From positions 1 to 64,000 of the forward strand of contig JALXDL010000031.1 of assembly GCA_026990385.1 (NCBI GenBank): a stretch of DNA of 64,000 nucleotides, written 5' to 3'. Of the stretch, positions 51,751 through 58,912 are shown piece after piece. The position numbers and the translations under genes were made by a program. Origin of the DNA: DRKI01 sp011051875 (GTDB taxonomy: Bacteria > Desulfobacterota > Desulfobulbia > Desulfobulbales > Desulfobulbaceae). How positions within the stretch are numbered: position 1 is the stretch's first letter; each line of letters starts with the position of its first letter. The notes below the pieces were generated by a model. That model worked only from the letters and a program-made list of their open reading frames with translations, searched no databases and had not been told where the DNA came from.

Positions 51751-52824
51751 ATGCACCTGAAACTGTCCATTGTCATTCCCTGCTACAACGAGGAGAACAC
51801 CCTGGCGGAATGTCTGCGCCGGGTCCTGGCCATTGCCGACGAGACCCTCTCCCTGGAGGTCATCATTGTGGATGACTGTTCACGGGACCGCAGTCTTGCC
51901 CTGGCCGGTGAGCTGGAAGCGCGTCATGCCGCGATCCGGGTCCTGCACCATGAGGTCAACATGGGAAAGGGTGCGGCACTGCGCACCGGGTTCCGGTACG
52001 CCACCGGTGACGTGGTGGCGGTCCAGGATGCGGACCTGGAGTATGATCCCCGTGACCTGAAGAGGCTGGTGGAGCCGATTCGCTCGGGCGATGCCGATGT
52101 TGTCCTGGGATCCCGTTTTCTCTCGCCGGGAAAACACCGGGTCTTTTCCTTCTGGCACTCCATGGGCAACAGGTTCCTGACCATGCTCTCCAACATGTTC
52201 ACCGACCTGTACCTCACCGACATGGAGACCTGCTACAAGGTGTTCCGGAGGGAGGTGATCCAGGCGGTGGAGATCCGGGAGAACCGGTTCGGATTCGAGC
52301 CCGAGATCGTAGCCGAGATCGCGCACCGGGACCTGGAGATCTACGAGATGGGCATCTCCTATGATTCCAGGAGCTACGCCGAGGGCAAGAAGATCGGCAT
52401 CCGCGACGGCTTCCGGGCCATTTACTGCATCCTGCGCTACAACGCCTACCGTGCGCCGGCGCCACTGCAGTTTGCTGTCTACCTGGGAATCTGGCTTGTT
52501 TTCGCCTTCCTGGACAGCCTCGGCATCGGGTTGCTCCACTCCCTGGGACTGTCGGCGGTTTCGTCGCTTGCTCCTTCCTTTCTTCTCGCCTCGGTGGCGG
52601 ATTACTTTCTCTCCACCCGGCTCCTGTTCCGGAACAGGCGGCCTGGCCGGGGCATCACCCTGTTCGGCGCATTTGCCCTGGCCGGGTCGGCGCTCGATCT
52701 TCTCCTGACCCGCGGCCTGCTCCTGGCCGGGCTTTCCTTTGCCTGCTCCAGGGCCTGTTCGCTGGTCGTGATCCTTTTCTACAACTTCCATACCCGCCGC
52801 CGCTTTATCTTCCCGGAGCAGTAG
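51751..52824 (+). CDS. GT2 glycosyltransferase fused to GtrA-like membrane domain
   Basis: 357 residues. Residues 1-230 are a GT-A enzyme of the DPM/GtrB type (SIVIPCYNEENTL, IVDDCSRD, VQDADLEYDP, ETCYKVFRREV, YAEGKKIG). Residues ~240-357 hold four membrane helices with a FLLASVADYFLSTRLLF segment and the closing FYNFHTRRRFIF, typical of the GtrA family of putative flippase partners. The fusion would make and then flip a polyprenyl-phosphate sugar. The last 20 bases overlap the convergent gene on the other strand. Confidence 0.9.
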   Translation: MHLKLSIVIPCYNEENTLAECLRRVLAIADETLSLEVIIVDDCSRDRSLALAGELEARHAAIRVLHHEVNMGKGAALRTGFRYATGDVVAVQDADLEYDPRDLKRLVEPIRSGDADVVLGSRFLSPGKHRVFSFWHSMGNRFLTMLSNMFTDLYLTDMETCYKVFRREVIQAVEIRENRFGFEPEIVAEIAHRDLEIYEMGISYDSRSYAEGKKIGIRDGFRAIYCILRYNAYRAPAPLQFAVYLGIWLVFAFLDSLGIGLLHSLGLSAVSSLAPSFLLASVADYFLSTRLLFRNRRPGRGITLFGAFALAGSALDLLLTRGLLLAGLSFACSRACSLVVILFYNFHTRRRFIFPEQ

Positions 52825-54721
52825 ACGGCCCTGTCTCCGGCAGCCGGAGGATCACCATCTGCCGTGTCTCCATGACCCGCGGATAGCGCCGCGCAAGCCG
52901 CGCCAGGGCCCTGCGGTCGATCTTACGTTTCCAGAGCAGGATGTAGTTGCAGCCGCTCCTTTCCAGGATGGCGAGTTGGTCCGGGGTCGGTTCATGGCCG
53001 TCCCGGCCCGCGGCCATGAGGCTGTCCAGGAGCCTGGTCGACCGGGCCGAATAGCCGTTGATGAGGGTGAGCTGTCCCACCGGGACGAGGTAGAGCATGG
53101 CGTGGGTGTTGCGTGGCCATGGATTGGTGGGAAAGACGCAGCCGATGCCGGCCGGCAGGGAGCGCAGCGTGGAGAGTTCGGCAGACGACGGGCTGATCCG
53201 CTGTACCGGGTAATGGTTGACCCTGGCCTGCACCGGCCAGGCCTCCAGGTTCTGGAGTATCAGCAGCAGGACCGGCGTAAGGAGCAGCCATTTCCCGGCC
53301 CCTGCCCGGATCCGGGGCATATACTGGAGATAGATCCAGACGAGGAGGAAGGTGTTGGCCAGGCCGGCCATGCGGCCGATGGCCCGCATGTTGTTCACGC
53401 CGGGCACCAGGATCCGGAAGATCCCCCAGAGGGATGGATTGATCCTGGCATTGATGAAATCCGGATTCGGTCCCAGGGCCAGGCCGAAGGCGGCAAGGGC
53501 TGCCAGCAGGACCATGACGGCCGGAAAGGCGTGGGCCCGGCGGCGGACCCTGGCCAGAGCCTGGTAGAGGACCAGGACCAGGAAGGAGAGCAGGGCGGCC
53601 CATGCCAGTCCGTAGGCCGCTATCGGCAACGGAGCGAGGAGGAGACGGCAGAGGAGGTAGAGGAGGGCCGGGAGCAGGAACAGGCGAAGGGAGCCGCCGC
53701 CGTCGTTCTCCTTCCGCCGGCACAGGCGCAGGGCCAGGGTGAAGGGCAGCAGGAAGAGGACACCGATCCCCGCGTAAGCCAGGGATTCGTGGCTGATCCG
53801 CTCCAGGTTGTGGCCGCGGGCCAGCAGCCACTGGCGCAGGGGGCCGCGGGGCGGGATCCAGAGATGGTCAAGGTGGCTGGCCATGACCCCGTGCAGCATG
53901 ACCGGGCTGTAGTCCGGATGTTCCACCCGGTGATAGAGCAGGACAGGGGGCAGGGCGAGGAGGGCGGCTGCCAGCCACAGCCACCAGGTGGTGCCGATAT
54001 CCTGCCGCAGCCGATCCGGAAACGACAGGCCGTGGAGCAGGAGCCAGAGGCCAAAGAGGATGCTGCCCATGACCGCGAAATAGGGCGCGGTGTAGAGCAT
54101 GCCCACCTCGGCGGCCAGGGCCAGGGCCAGCCAGCGCCTGCGGCCGTGGGCACTGAAGCCGCAGAGACCCAGGAGGACGAGGGGAACGCCGAAGGAGGAC
54201 AGGTTCTGGAAGTGGATGGAGGTGGTGAGCCGGGGGATGGAAAAGACCATGCTGTAGCAGAACAGGAGGATGAGCCAGTCGGGTCCGGCGTGTTTCCGGC
54301 CGGTGGCCGACCACTCGCCGAACTTCCAGAGCAGCAGGAGCAGGGTGGCATATGCCGCAGCCGACAGCAGGAGCACCGTGAGGTTGAACGAGGTAAAGAG
54401 CGCTGTTCCCGCGGCCCGGAACGCTGCAAAGGGCAGGGTGGGGAGGATCAGGATGTCGGACCAGAACAGGGTCTGCCCGTTTTCGGGCCAGAAGATGCGT
54501 CCGTCCATCCAGGAGGCGAGACCCTGCCGGCCGTAGATCGTGTTGTGGAGCAGGACCCAGAGGTTGAAGAAGCCGTCGCCGTCGTCGCCGAACAGCAGGG
54601 TGGGATCGAGGATGCTGCCAAGATGCAGGTGCTGCCAGGCCCCGGCCAGGTAGAGCAGGACCGCGGCCGCCAGCCACAACAGCAGCTGCCGCCGCTGCTG
54701 GATCGTGCTTTGTCCTCGCAT
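52805..54721 (-). CDS. GT-C-like integral membrane protein
   Basis: 638 residues, about 12 membrane segments. The acidic first loop LFGDDGDGFFNLWVLLHN and RIFWPENGQTLFWSDIL correspond to the loops in the proteins at 5834, 31976 and 42925. The periplasmic tail is short (~150 residues), without the YG..PG.Y sandwich. It ends with NYILLWKRK and a Pro/Arg tail. It follows gspF by three bases on the - strand, although the two functions do not obviously connect. Predicted envelope glycan transferase; unproven. Confidence 0.7.
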   Translation of the reverse strand: MRGQSTIQQRRQLLLWLAAAVLLYLAGAWQHLHLGSILDPTLLFGDDGDGFFNLWVLLHNTIYGRQGLASWMDGRIFWPENGQTLFWSDILILPTLPFAAFRAAGTALFTSFNLTVLLLSAAAYATLLLLLWKFGEWSATGRKHAGPDWLILLFCYSMVFSIPRLTTSIHFQNLSSFGVPLVLLGLCGFSAHGRRRWLALALAAEVGMLYTAPYFAVMGSILFGLWLLLHGLSFPDRLRQDIGTTWWLWLAAALLALPPVLLYHRVEHPDYSPVMLHGVMASHLDHLWIPPRGPLRQWLLARGHNLERISHESLAYAGIGVLFLLPFTLALRLCRRKENDGGGSLRLFLLPALLYLLCRLLLAPLPIAAYGLAWAALLSFLVLVLYQALARVRRRAHAFPAVMVLLAALAAFGLALGPNPDFINARINPSLWGIFRILVPGVNNMRAIGRMAGLANTFLLVWIYLQYMPRIRAGAGKWLLLTPVLLLILQNLEAWPVQARVNHYPVQRISPSSAELSTLRSLPAGIGCVFPTNPWPRNTHAMLYLVPVGQLTLINGYSARSTRLLDSLMAAGRDGHEPTPDQLAILERSGCNYILLWKRKIDRRALARLARRYPRVMETRQMVILRLPETGPSTAPGR

Positions 54722-54724
54722 CGG

Positions 54725-55951
54725 TTACCGGATGAGCTGGTTCATCTCGAAGATGGGCAGCAGAATGGATATCACGATGACAGCCACCGCCACGCCCATG
54801 GTGATGATCATGATCGGTTCGATCAGCGAGGTCAGGGCGACGATCCGGGCCTCGACCTCTTTTTCGTAGCTGTCTGCGGCCCTGCTCAGCATCTTTTCCA
54901 GGGCTCCGCTCTGCTCGCCTACCCCGATCATCTGGACCAGCATGGGCGGAAACCACCTGTTGCCCCGCAGGGTACGGGAGAGGCTCCTGCCCTTTTCCAG
55001 CTCCTCGCAGGCCTGCTCCAGGACCTCGGCGAGCAGGACGTTGTTGAGGATGTTCTTGACGATCTGCAGGGCCGTGATCAGGGGGACACCGGACTGGAGC
55101 AGGCTGGCCAGGGTCCGGCCGAAACGGGCCGAGGCGAGCTTGATGTTCAGGTCACGCAGGCCGGGCAGGGTGAGCTTCATCCGGTCCCAGAGACGTCGCC
55201 CGGCCGGCCGGTGGAGGTAGAAGCGGAACAGGAGGAAGACACCGGCCAGGAACAGGACGAGCAGCCACCAGTAGTTCTGGAGAAAGGTGCTGAGGCCGAT
55301 CACCAGGGTGGTGATCAGGGGCAGGGCCTGCTGGCTGTTGGCAAAGACCTTGGTGATGCTCGGTACGATGTAGGTGATCAGCATGAACAGGACCCCGGTG
55401 CCGATGACCGCCATGAAGATGGGGTAGATCATGGCGGCTGTGATCCGGGACTTCAGGGCCTGCTGGTTTTCGCCGAATTCGGCCAGCCGCTCGAGTACCA
55501 CGTCCAGCGACCCCGAGGCCTCGCCGGCCCGGACCATGTTGATGTAGATGCGCGAGAAGAGCCGCGGATGCTCGGACAGGGCCGCGGTCAGGGTGTTGCC
55601 CTCGTTGACCGAATCCTTGATCTGGGCGATGATGGTCTTGAGCGTTCTGTTGCCGGTCTGTTCCATGAGACCGTTCAGTGCCTGCACCAGGGGAATGCCG
55701 GCCTCCAGCAGGGTGGCGAGCTGCCGGGTGATGAGGTGGATCTCCTGCTGCCGGACGCGCGGGCCGAGGCGGGCCGACAGCAGTGCGCCTTTTTTCCTGT
55801 CCCGCGTCCGGGGCAGGGTCTCGCTGATGTCCACCGGGTAGCCACCGCCCTGGCGGATCTTCTGCCGGGCCGAGGCCAGGGAGTCGGCCTCGATGATGCC
55901 TCTGCGTTTTTTGCCGCCCGGGTCAAGGGCGGTGTATTCATAGACGGGCAT
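54725..55951 (-). CDS. gspF: Type II secretion/type IV pilus inner-membrane protein F
   Basis: 408 residues. MPVYEYTALDPGGKKRRG is the GspF N-terminus, followed by two T2SSF domains: HLITRQLATLLEAGIPLVQAL and LASLLQSGVPLITALQI, each with a membrane segment after it, and a closing membrane helix (VAVAVIVISILLPIFEMNQLI). GspF is the inner-membrane platform of type II secretion; PilC is related but usually differs at the N-terminus. No other secretion genes are in the window, so it is either dispersed from its partners or serves a system encoded elsewhere. Confidence 0.88.
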   Translation of the reverse strand: MPVYEYTALDPGGKKRRGIIEADSLASARQKIRQGGGYPVDISETLPRTRDRKKGALLSARLGPRVRQQEIHLITRQLATLLEAGIPLVQALNGLMEQTGNRTLKTIIAQIKDSVNEGNTLTAALSEHPRLFSRIYINMVRAGEASGSLDVVLERLAEFGENQQALKSRITAAMIYPIFMAVIGTGVLFMLITYIVPSITKVFANSQQALPLITTLVIGLSTFLQNYWWLLVLFLAGVFLLFRFYLHRPAGRRLWDRMKLTLPGLRDLNIKLASARFGRTLASLLQSGVPLITALQIVKNILNNVLLAEVLEQACEELEKGRSLSRTLRGNRWFPPMLVQMIGVGEQSGALEKMLSRAADSYEKEVEARIVALTSLIEPIMIITMGVAVAVIVISILLPIFEMNQLIR

Positions 55952-56163
55952 GGGCCACAATGGGTGTGGGGACAATGGGAACTATCTTTCGGTCAGCAGG
56001 AAGGATGATTCCCTGCGCCGCTGAACCTGCGCAGAAGCGGGGTGCCTGTGACGGCTTACGCGCAGACGGTATGCAGCTGTTCCCTGTCCCTGGTTGCAGG
56101 ATGTCAACCGGGAACTATACTGCCATACCGGGTGTTTTGAAAAGAAAAACTTGGCGCAATCCA

Positions 56164-56191
56164 TTGCGTCGCTGACCGGATGTGCTATTAT
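56164..56191 (+). promoter_or_regulatory. Candidate extended -10 promoter for the selenoprotein gene
   Basis: TATTAT at 56186-56191 with a TG one base upstream (56183-56184) makes an extended -10; TTGCGT at 56164-56169 lies 16 bases before it as a weak -35. Transcription would begin near 56198, leaving a leader of about 95 bases. Seen by eye only. Confidence 0.5.
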
Positions 56192-56210
56192 TGGGGTGTC
56201 GGCAAGGCGC

Positions 56211-56232
56211 GCCGTGCCGCGGTCGGCACGGT
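56211..56232 (+). other. Strong leader hairpin
   Basis: CCGTGCCG (56212-56219) pairs perfectly with CGGCACGG (56224-56231) around a four-base loop, with a flanking G-T pair. No T-run follows, so it is not a standard terminator. It falls in the predicted 5' leader of the selenoprotein mRNA, about 60 bases before the start. Confidence 0.55.
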
Positions 56233-56293
56233 GTGGCCGGTGAGTGTAACGCGCAATTCGGCCGGAAGGAAAATGAAGAGGGAGGATGCCCCG

Positions 56294-56518
56294 GTGAAGA
56301 TCACCATCGAATACTGCACCAGCTGAAACTACAAGCCACGAGCCTCCAGGCTGGAGGAAGAGTTGCGACAGGCCCTGGGCGGCGATGCCGAGGTCGAACT
56401 GATTCCCGGATCGGGCGGGGTCTACGAGATCACCGTGGACGGCAGGACCATCTTTTCCAAGAAACAGTTGAACCGGTTCCCGGAAGAAGGAGAGATCCTC
56501 CGCCTGATCAGGGGGTGA
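56294..56518 (+). CDS. SelW/Rdx-family selenoprotein (thioredoxin-like, CxxU)
   Basis: 74 residues when the in-frame TGA at 56324-56326 is read as selenocysteine at position 11. The start is GTG 56294, eight bases after a GGAGG site (56281-56285). The protein opens with ITIEYCTSU-NYKPRA, so Cys8 and Sec11 form the CxxU redox centre of the Rdx family; downstream are ELIPGSGGVYEI, DGRTIFSKK and RFPEEGEIL, all family positions. The frame stays open and conserved-looking after the TGA to the TGA at 56516. A hairpin suited to a bacterial SECIS element starts 17 bases after the UGA. The role is presumably thiol redox or peroxide defence. Ordinary gene callers would miss it or truncate it. Confidence 0.88.
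56324..56357 (+). promoter_or_regulatory. Putative bacterial SECIS element
   Basis: After the UGA at 56324-56326, CCTCCA (56343-56348) and TGGAGG (56352-56357) form a six-base stem with a GGC apical loop at 56349-56351, about 22 bases from the UGA. That spacing and the G residues in the loop fit bacterial SECIS elements bound by SelB. It lies within the coding sequence, as expected for bacteria. Confidence 0.75.
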
Positions 56519-56573
56519 GCGGTCCTGCCGTGCCGGCGGCCGGAACTGTCCGGGCGGCGTGCTCCAGGCCCGT

Positions 56574-57080
56574 TCAGCCGTTACTGTCACGGCCGTCCAT
56601 GCAGCGGGAGACGCACTGGCGGCAGTTTCCCGCTGTCCCGCCCTTTTTGCAGAAATCCGAAAAGCCCCTGATTAGCTCGTCGCCGCCCCGCGGACAGATC
56701 TCCAGGAATTTTATGAAGTGCACCATTCTGGCGATGATTTCCGGCGGGGCCGTGTGCTCGATCCGGCAGGCCCCCTCTTCGGCAAGGGGCTCGTCAATGG
56801 CCAGGACCTCGATGAAGAATCTCTTCAGCGCCCTGTGCCGCCGCACCACGTCTTCGGCAACGACCCGTCCCCTGTCGGTCATGGTGATGACCTCGTAGGG
56901 CGCGTAGTTGATCAGGCCCTTCCTGGACAGGGAGCGCAGGGCCTCGGTGACCGATGCGCCGCTGACACCGAGGCGCGCCGAGATGTCCTTGCCCCGGGCG
57001 ACCTGTTTTTCGTCAATGATATGATAGATGGCCTCGATATAGTCTTCAAGGCTGGCGCTGAGTTGTTGCTTTTCTTCCAT
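56574..57080 (-). CDS. DtxR/MntR-family metal-dependent transcriptional regulator
   Basis: 168 residues from ATG 57080, four bases after AGGAGG. Winged helix at ~8-70 (SLEDYIEAIY, ISARLGVSGASVTEALRSLSRKGLI), dimer/metal domain to ~125. Compared with known proteins, D13, E16, H82, E108 and H109 sit at the MntR ligand positions, while C105 is at the DtxR/IdeR Cys position. The FeoA/SH3 domain is missing; instead the tail has Cys129, 144, 153, 156 and 160, a likely Zn or Fe-S site. It probably represses iron or manganese genes. It converges with the selenoprotein gene and diverges from recN. Confidence 0.88.
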   Translation of the reverse strand: MEEKQQLSASLEDYIEAIYHIIDEKQVARGKDISARLGVSGASVTEALRSLSRKGLINYAPYEVITMTDRGRVVAEDVVRRHRALKRFFIEVLAIDEPLAEEGACRIEHTAPPEIIARMVHFIKFLEICPRGGDELIRGFSDFCKKGGTAGNCRQCVSRCMDGRDSNG

Positions 57081-57222
57081 CCATCCTCCTGGCATCTCTA
57101 ATTTGCAAGAATAATCAACATGATACATTTATGTGCCCTTGGCGTCAAGGAGAATGTGGTACCTGCCGGGCAGGGAACAGGACCCGGGGTAACCATGCCG
57201 GCCCGGGCAACGGGGGAGCGCC
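57081..57222. promoter_or_regulatory. Divergent region between DtxR-type regulator and recN
   Basis: 142 bases. The AT-rich core at 57098-57133 includes an imperfect dyad, ACATGA...TTATGT (57117-57133), that could be an autoregulatory operator. No confident -35/-10 pair could be assigned on either strand. A GGGGGAG ribosome site precedes recN. Confidence 0.35.
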
Positions 57223-58911
57223 ATGCTGCAGGTACTTCGGGTCAGTGATCTTGCCCTGATCGATGCGCTGGAGGTCGATCTGAGCGATCTGGGTCCCGGC
57301 CTGGTGGTCTTTACCGGTGAGACCGGGGCCGGCAAGTCGATCATTCTCCAGGCCCTGCATCTGCTCACCGGCGGCCGGGGGTCCTCGGCCTGGATCCGTG
57401 GTGATTGCGACCAGGCCGAGATCGAGGCCCTGTTCACCCTGGGCGGCGGGCAGGAGGAGGCCCGGGCCATCCTGCGCGACCAGGGGCTGGAGGAGGGGGC
57501 GGTCTGTATCCTCAGGCGTGTCCTGTCGCGCAGGGGCCGTAGCCGGATCTATGTCAACGACCGGCTCGTCACGGCCCGCCTTGCCGCCGGCCTGACCGAG
57601 AACCTGGTCAGTATCGCCAGCCAGCACGACCACCAGCAACTGCTCCATGTCCGCCGCCATCTCGATATCCTGGATACCTTTGGTGAACTCTGGGAGCTGC
57701 GCAACGAGTTCGGCAGCCTGTTCAGGCGCTGGCAGCGTCTTTCCTCCGCCCTGCGCGAGCTGCAGGAGAAAGAGGCGGACAAGGAGCAGCGGCGGGATTT
57801 TCTCCAGTACCAGTTGCTGGAGATCCGCGAGGCCGATATCCGGGCGGGCGAGGACGAGGAACTTCTCCGGGAGCGCGAGCTGCTCAAGGCCTCCACGACC
57901 CTGGTGGAGTTGGCGCGGACCAGTCACCGGCTCCTGCAGGGCCAGGTGGTGGACCATCTGGCCGAGATCCGCAAGAACATGGAACAGGCCGCGGCCCTGG
58001 ATCCAGGTGTCCGTGAGCTGGCCGAACGGGTCAGTTCGAGCTGCTTCGAGATCGAGGACCTGGAGATCGGCCTGCGCAGCTACCTGGAGTCCATTCCCAT
58101 GGACCCGGCCCGTCTCGAAGAGGTCTCGTCCCGCCTGGCCCAGCTCAAGCAGTTGCAGCGCAAGTACGGTCCCACCCTGGAGGAGGTGCTTGCCTTTGCC
58201 AAGCGCATCGACGGGGAACTCGCTTCCCTGGACAGCCTGGACGAGGAGATCTCCCGCCTGGAGCTGGAGCTGGAGGAGGTCTCCACAGAGGCCCTGCTCA
58301 AGGCCATGGACCTGAGCACCAGGCGCAGGGAGGTGGCCGCCAGGCTGGCAGAGGCCATGGAGGGGGAGCTTGCCTCCCTGGGCTTTACCGGCGCCGTTTT
58401 CGAGGTGGCGATCGGCGAACCCGAGGGCATGGGCCTGGACGGGGTCCATGCCTCGGGCCGGGACCGGGTGGAATTTCTTTTTTCCGCCAATCCCGGTGAG
58501 CCGGTCCGGCCGCTGGCCAAGGTGGTCTCGGGCGGGGAGCTGTCACGGCTGATGCTGGCCATGAAATGTCTGCTCGCCCGCCGGGACCGGGTGGACACGG
58601 TGATCTTCGACGAGGTGGATGCCGGTATCGGCGGCCAGGCCGCCGAGTCGGTGGCTGCCAAGATCCGTGAGCTGGCCGGGCATCACCAGGTCCTCTGCAT
58701 CACCCACCTGCCGCAGATCGCCGCCCATGCCGATGTCCATTTCCTGGTCAGGAAACAGGTGGAACAGGGGCGGACGCGGACCACGATCCGGCGGCTGGAC
58801 CCCGGGGAGCGGGTCAGGGAGCTGGCCCGGATGCTGGCCGGGGACAGGCCCACGGAACAGACTCTGTCCTATGCCGGTGAACTGCTGGAAAAGAAAGGAG
58901 CACGCAAATAG
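57223..58911 (+). CDS. recN: DNA repair ATPase RecN
   Basis: 562 residues, normal length. SMC-like layout: N-terminal VFTGETGAGKSIIL (Walker A), a long coiled coil (~150-380), then the ABC signature VSGGELSRLMLAMK and Walker B VDTVIFDEVDAGIGG, with CITHLPQIAAHAD near the end. RecN binds broken DNA ends or single-stranded DNA and helps recombinational repair of double-strand breaks. The next gene begins two bases after its stop. Confidence 0.96.
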   Translation: MLQVLRVSDLALIDALEVDLSDLGPGLVVFTGETGAGKSIILQALHLLTGGRGSSAWIRGDCDQAEIEALFTLGGGQEEARAILRDQGLEEGAVCILRRVLSRRGRSRIYVNDRLVTARLAAGLTENLVSIASQHDHQQLLHVRRHLDILDTFGELWELRNEFGSLFRRWQRLSSALRELQEKEADKEQRRDFLQYQLLEIREADIRAGEDEELLRERELLKASTTLVELARTSHRLLQGQVVDHLAEIRKNMEQAAALDPGVRELAERVSSSCFEIEDLEIGLRSYLESIPMDPARLEEVSSRLAQLKQLQRKYGPTLEEVLAFAKRIDGELASLDSLDEEISRLELELEEVSTEALLKAMDLSTRRREVAARLAEAMEGELASLGFTGAVFEVAIGEPEGMGLDGVHASGRDRVEFLFSANPGEPVRPLAKVVSGGELSRLMLAMKCLLARRDRVDTVIFDEVDAGIGGQAAESVAAKIRELAGHHQVLCITHLPQIAAHADVHFLVRKQVEQGRTRTTIRRLDPGERVRELARMLAGDRPTEQTLSYAGELLEKKGARK

Positions 58912-58912
58912 C

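Larger units (their letters stand above)
55952..56293. other. Divergent intergenic region (342 bases) between gspF and selenoprotein
   Basis: No coding gene fits: open frames here are shadows. It should contain the - strand promoter of gspF, which I cannot place, and the + strand promoter and structured 5' leader of the selenoprotein, listed separately. Confidence 0.5.

Noticed and set aside
52976..56008. Very long open frame (about 1010 codons) on the + strand
   Set aside because: It lies antisense to a GT-C gene and gspF, and its translation is Gly/Gln/Glu/Arg-rich with no domain. High G+C removes stop codons in this frame.
56294..56326. TGA at codon 11 as a stop, making the gene a pseudogene
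   Set aside because: The TGA sits exactly at the CxxU position, the frame keeps family motifs afterwards, and a SECIS-like hairpin follows.
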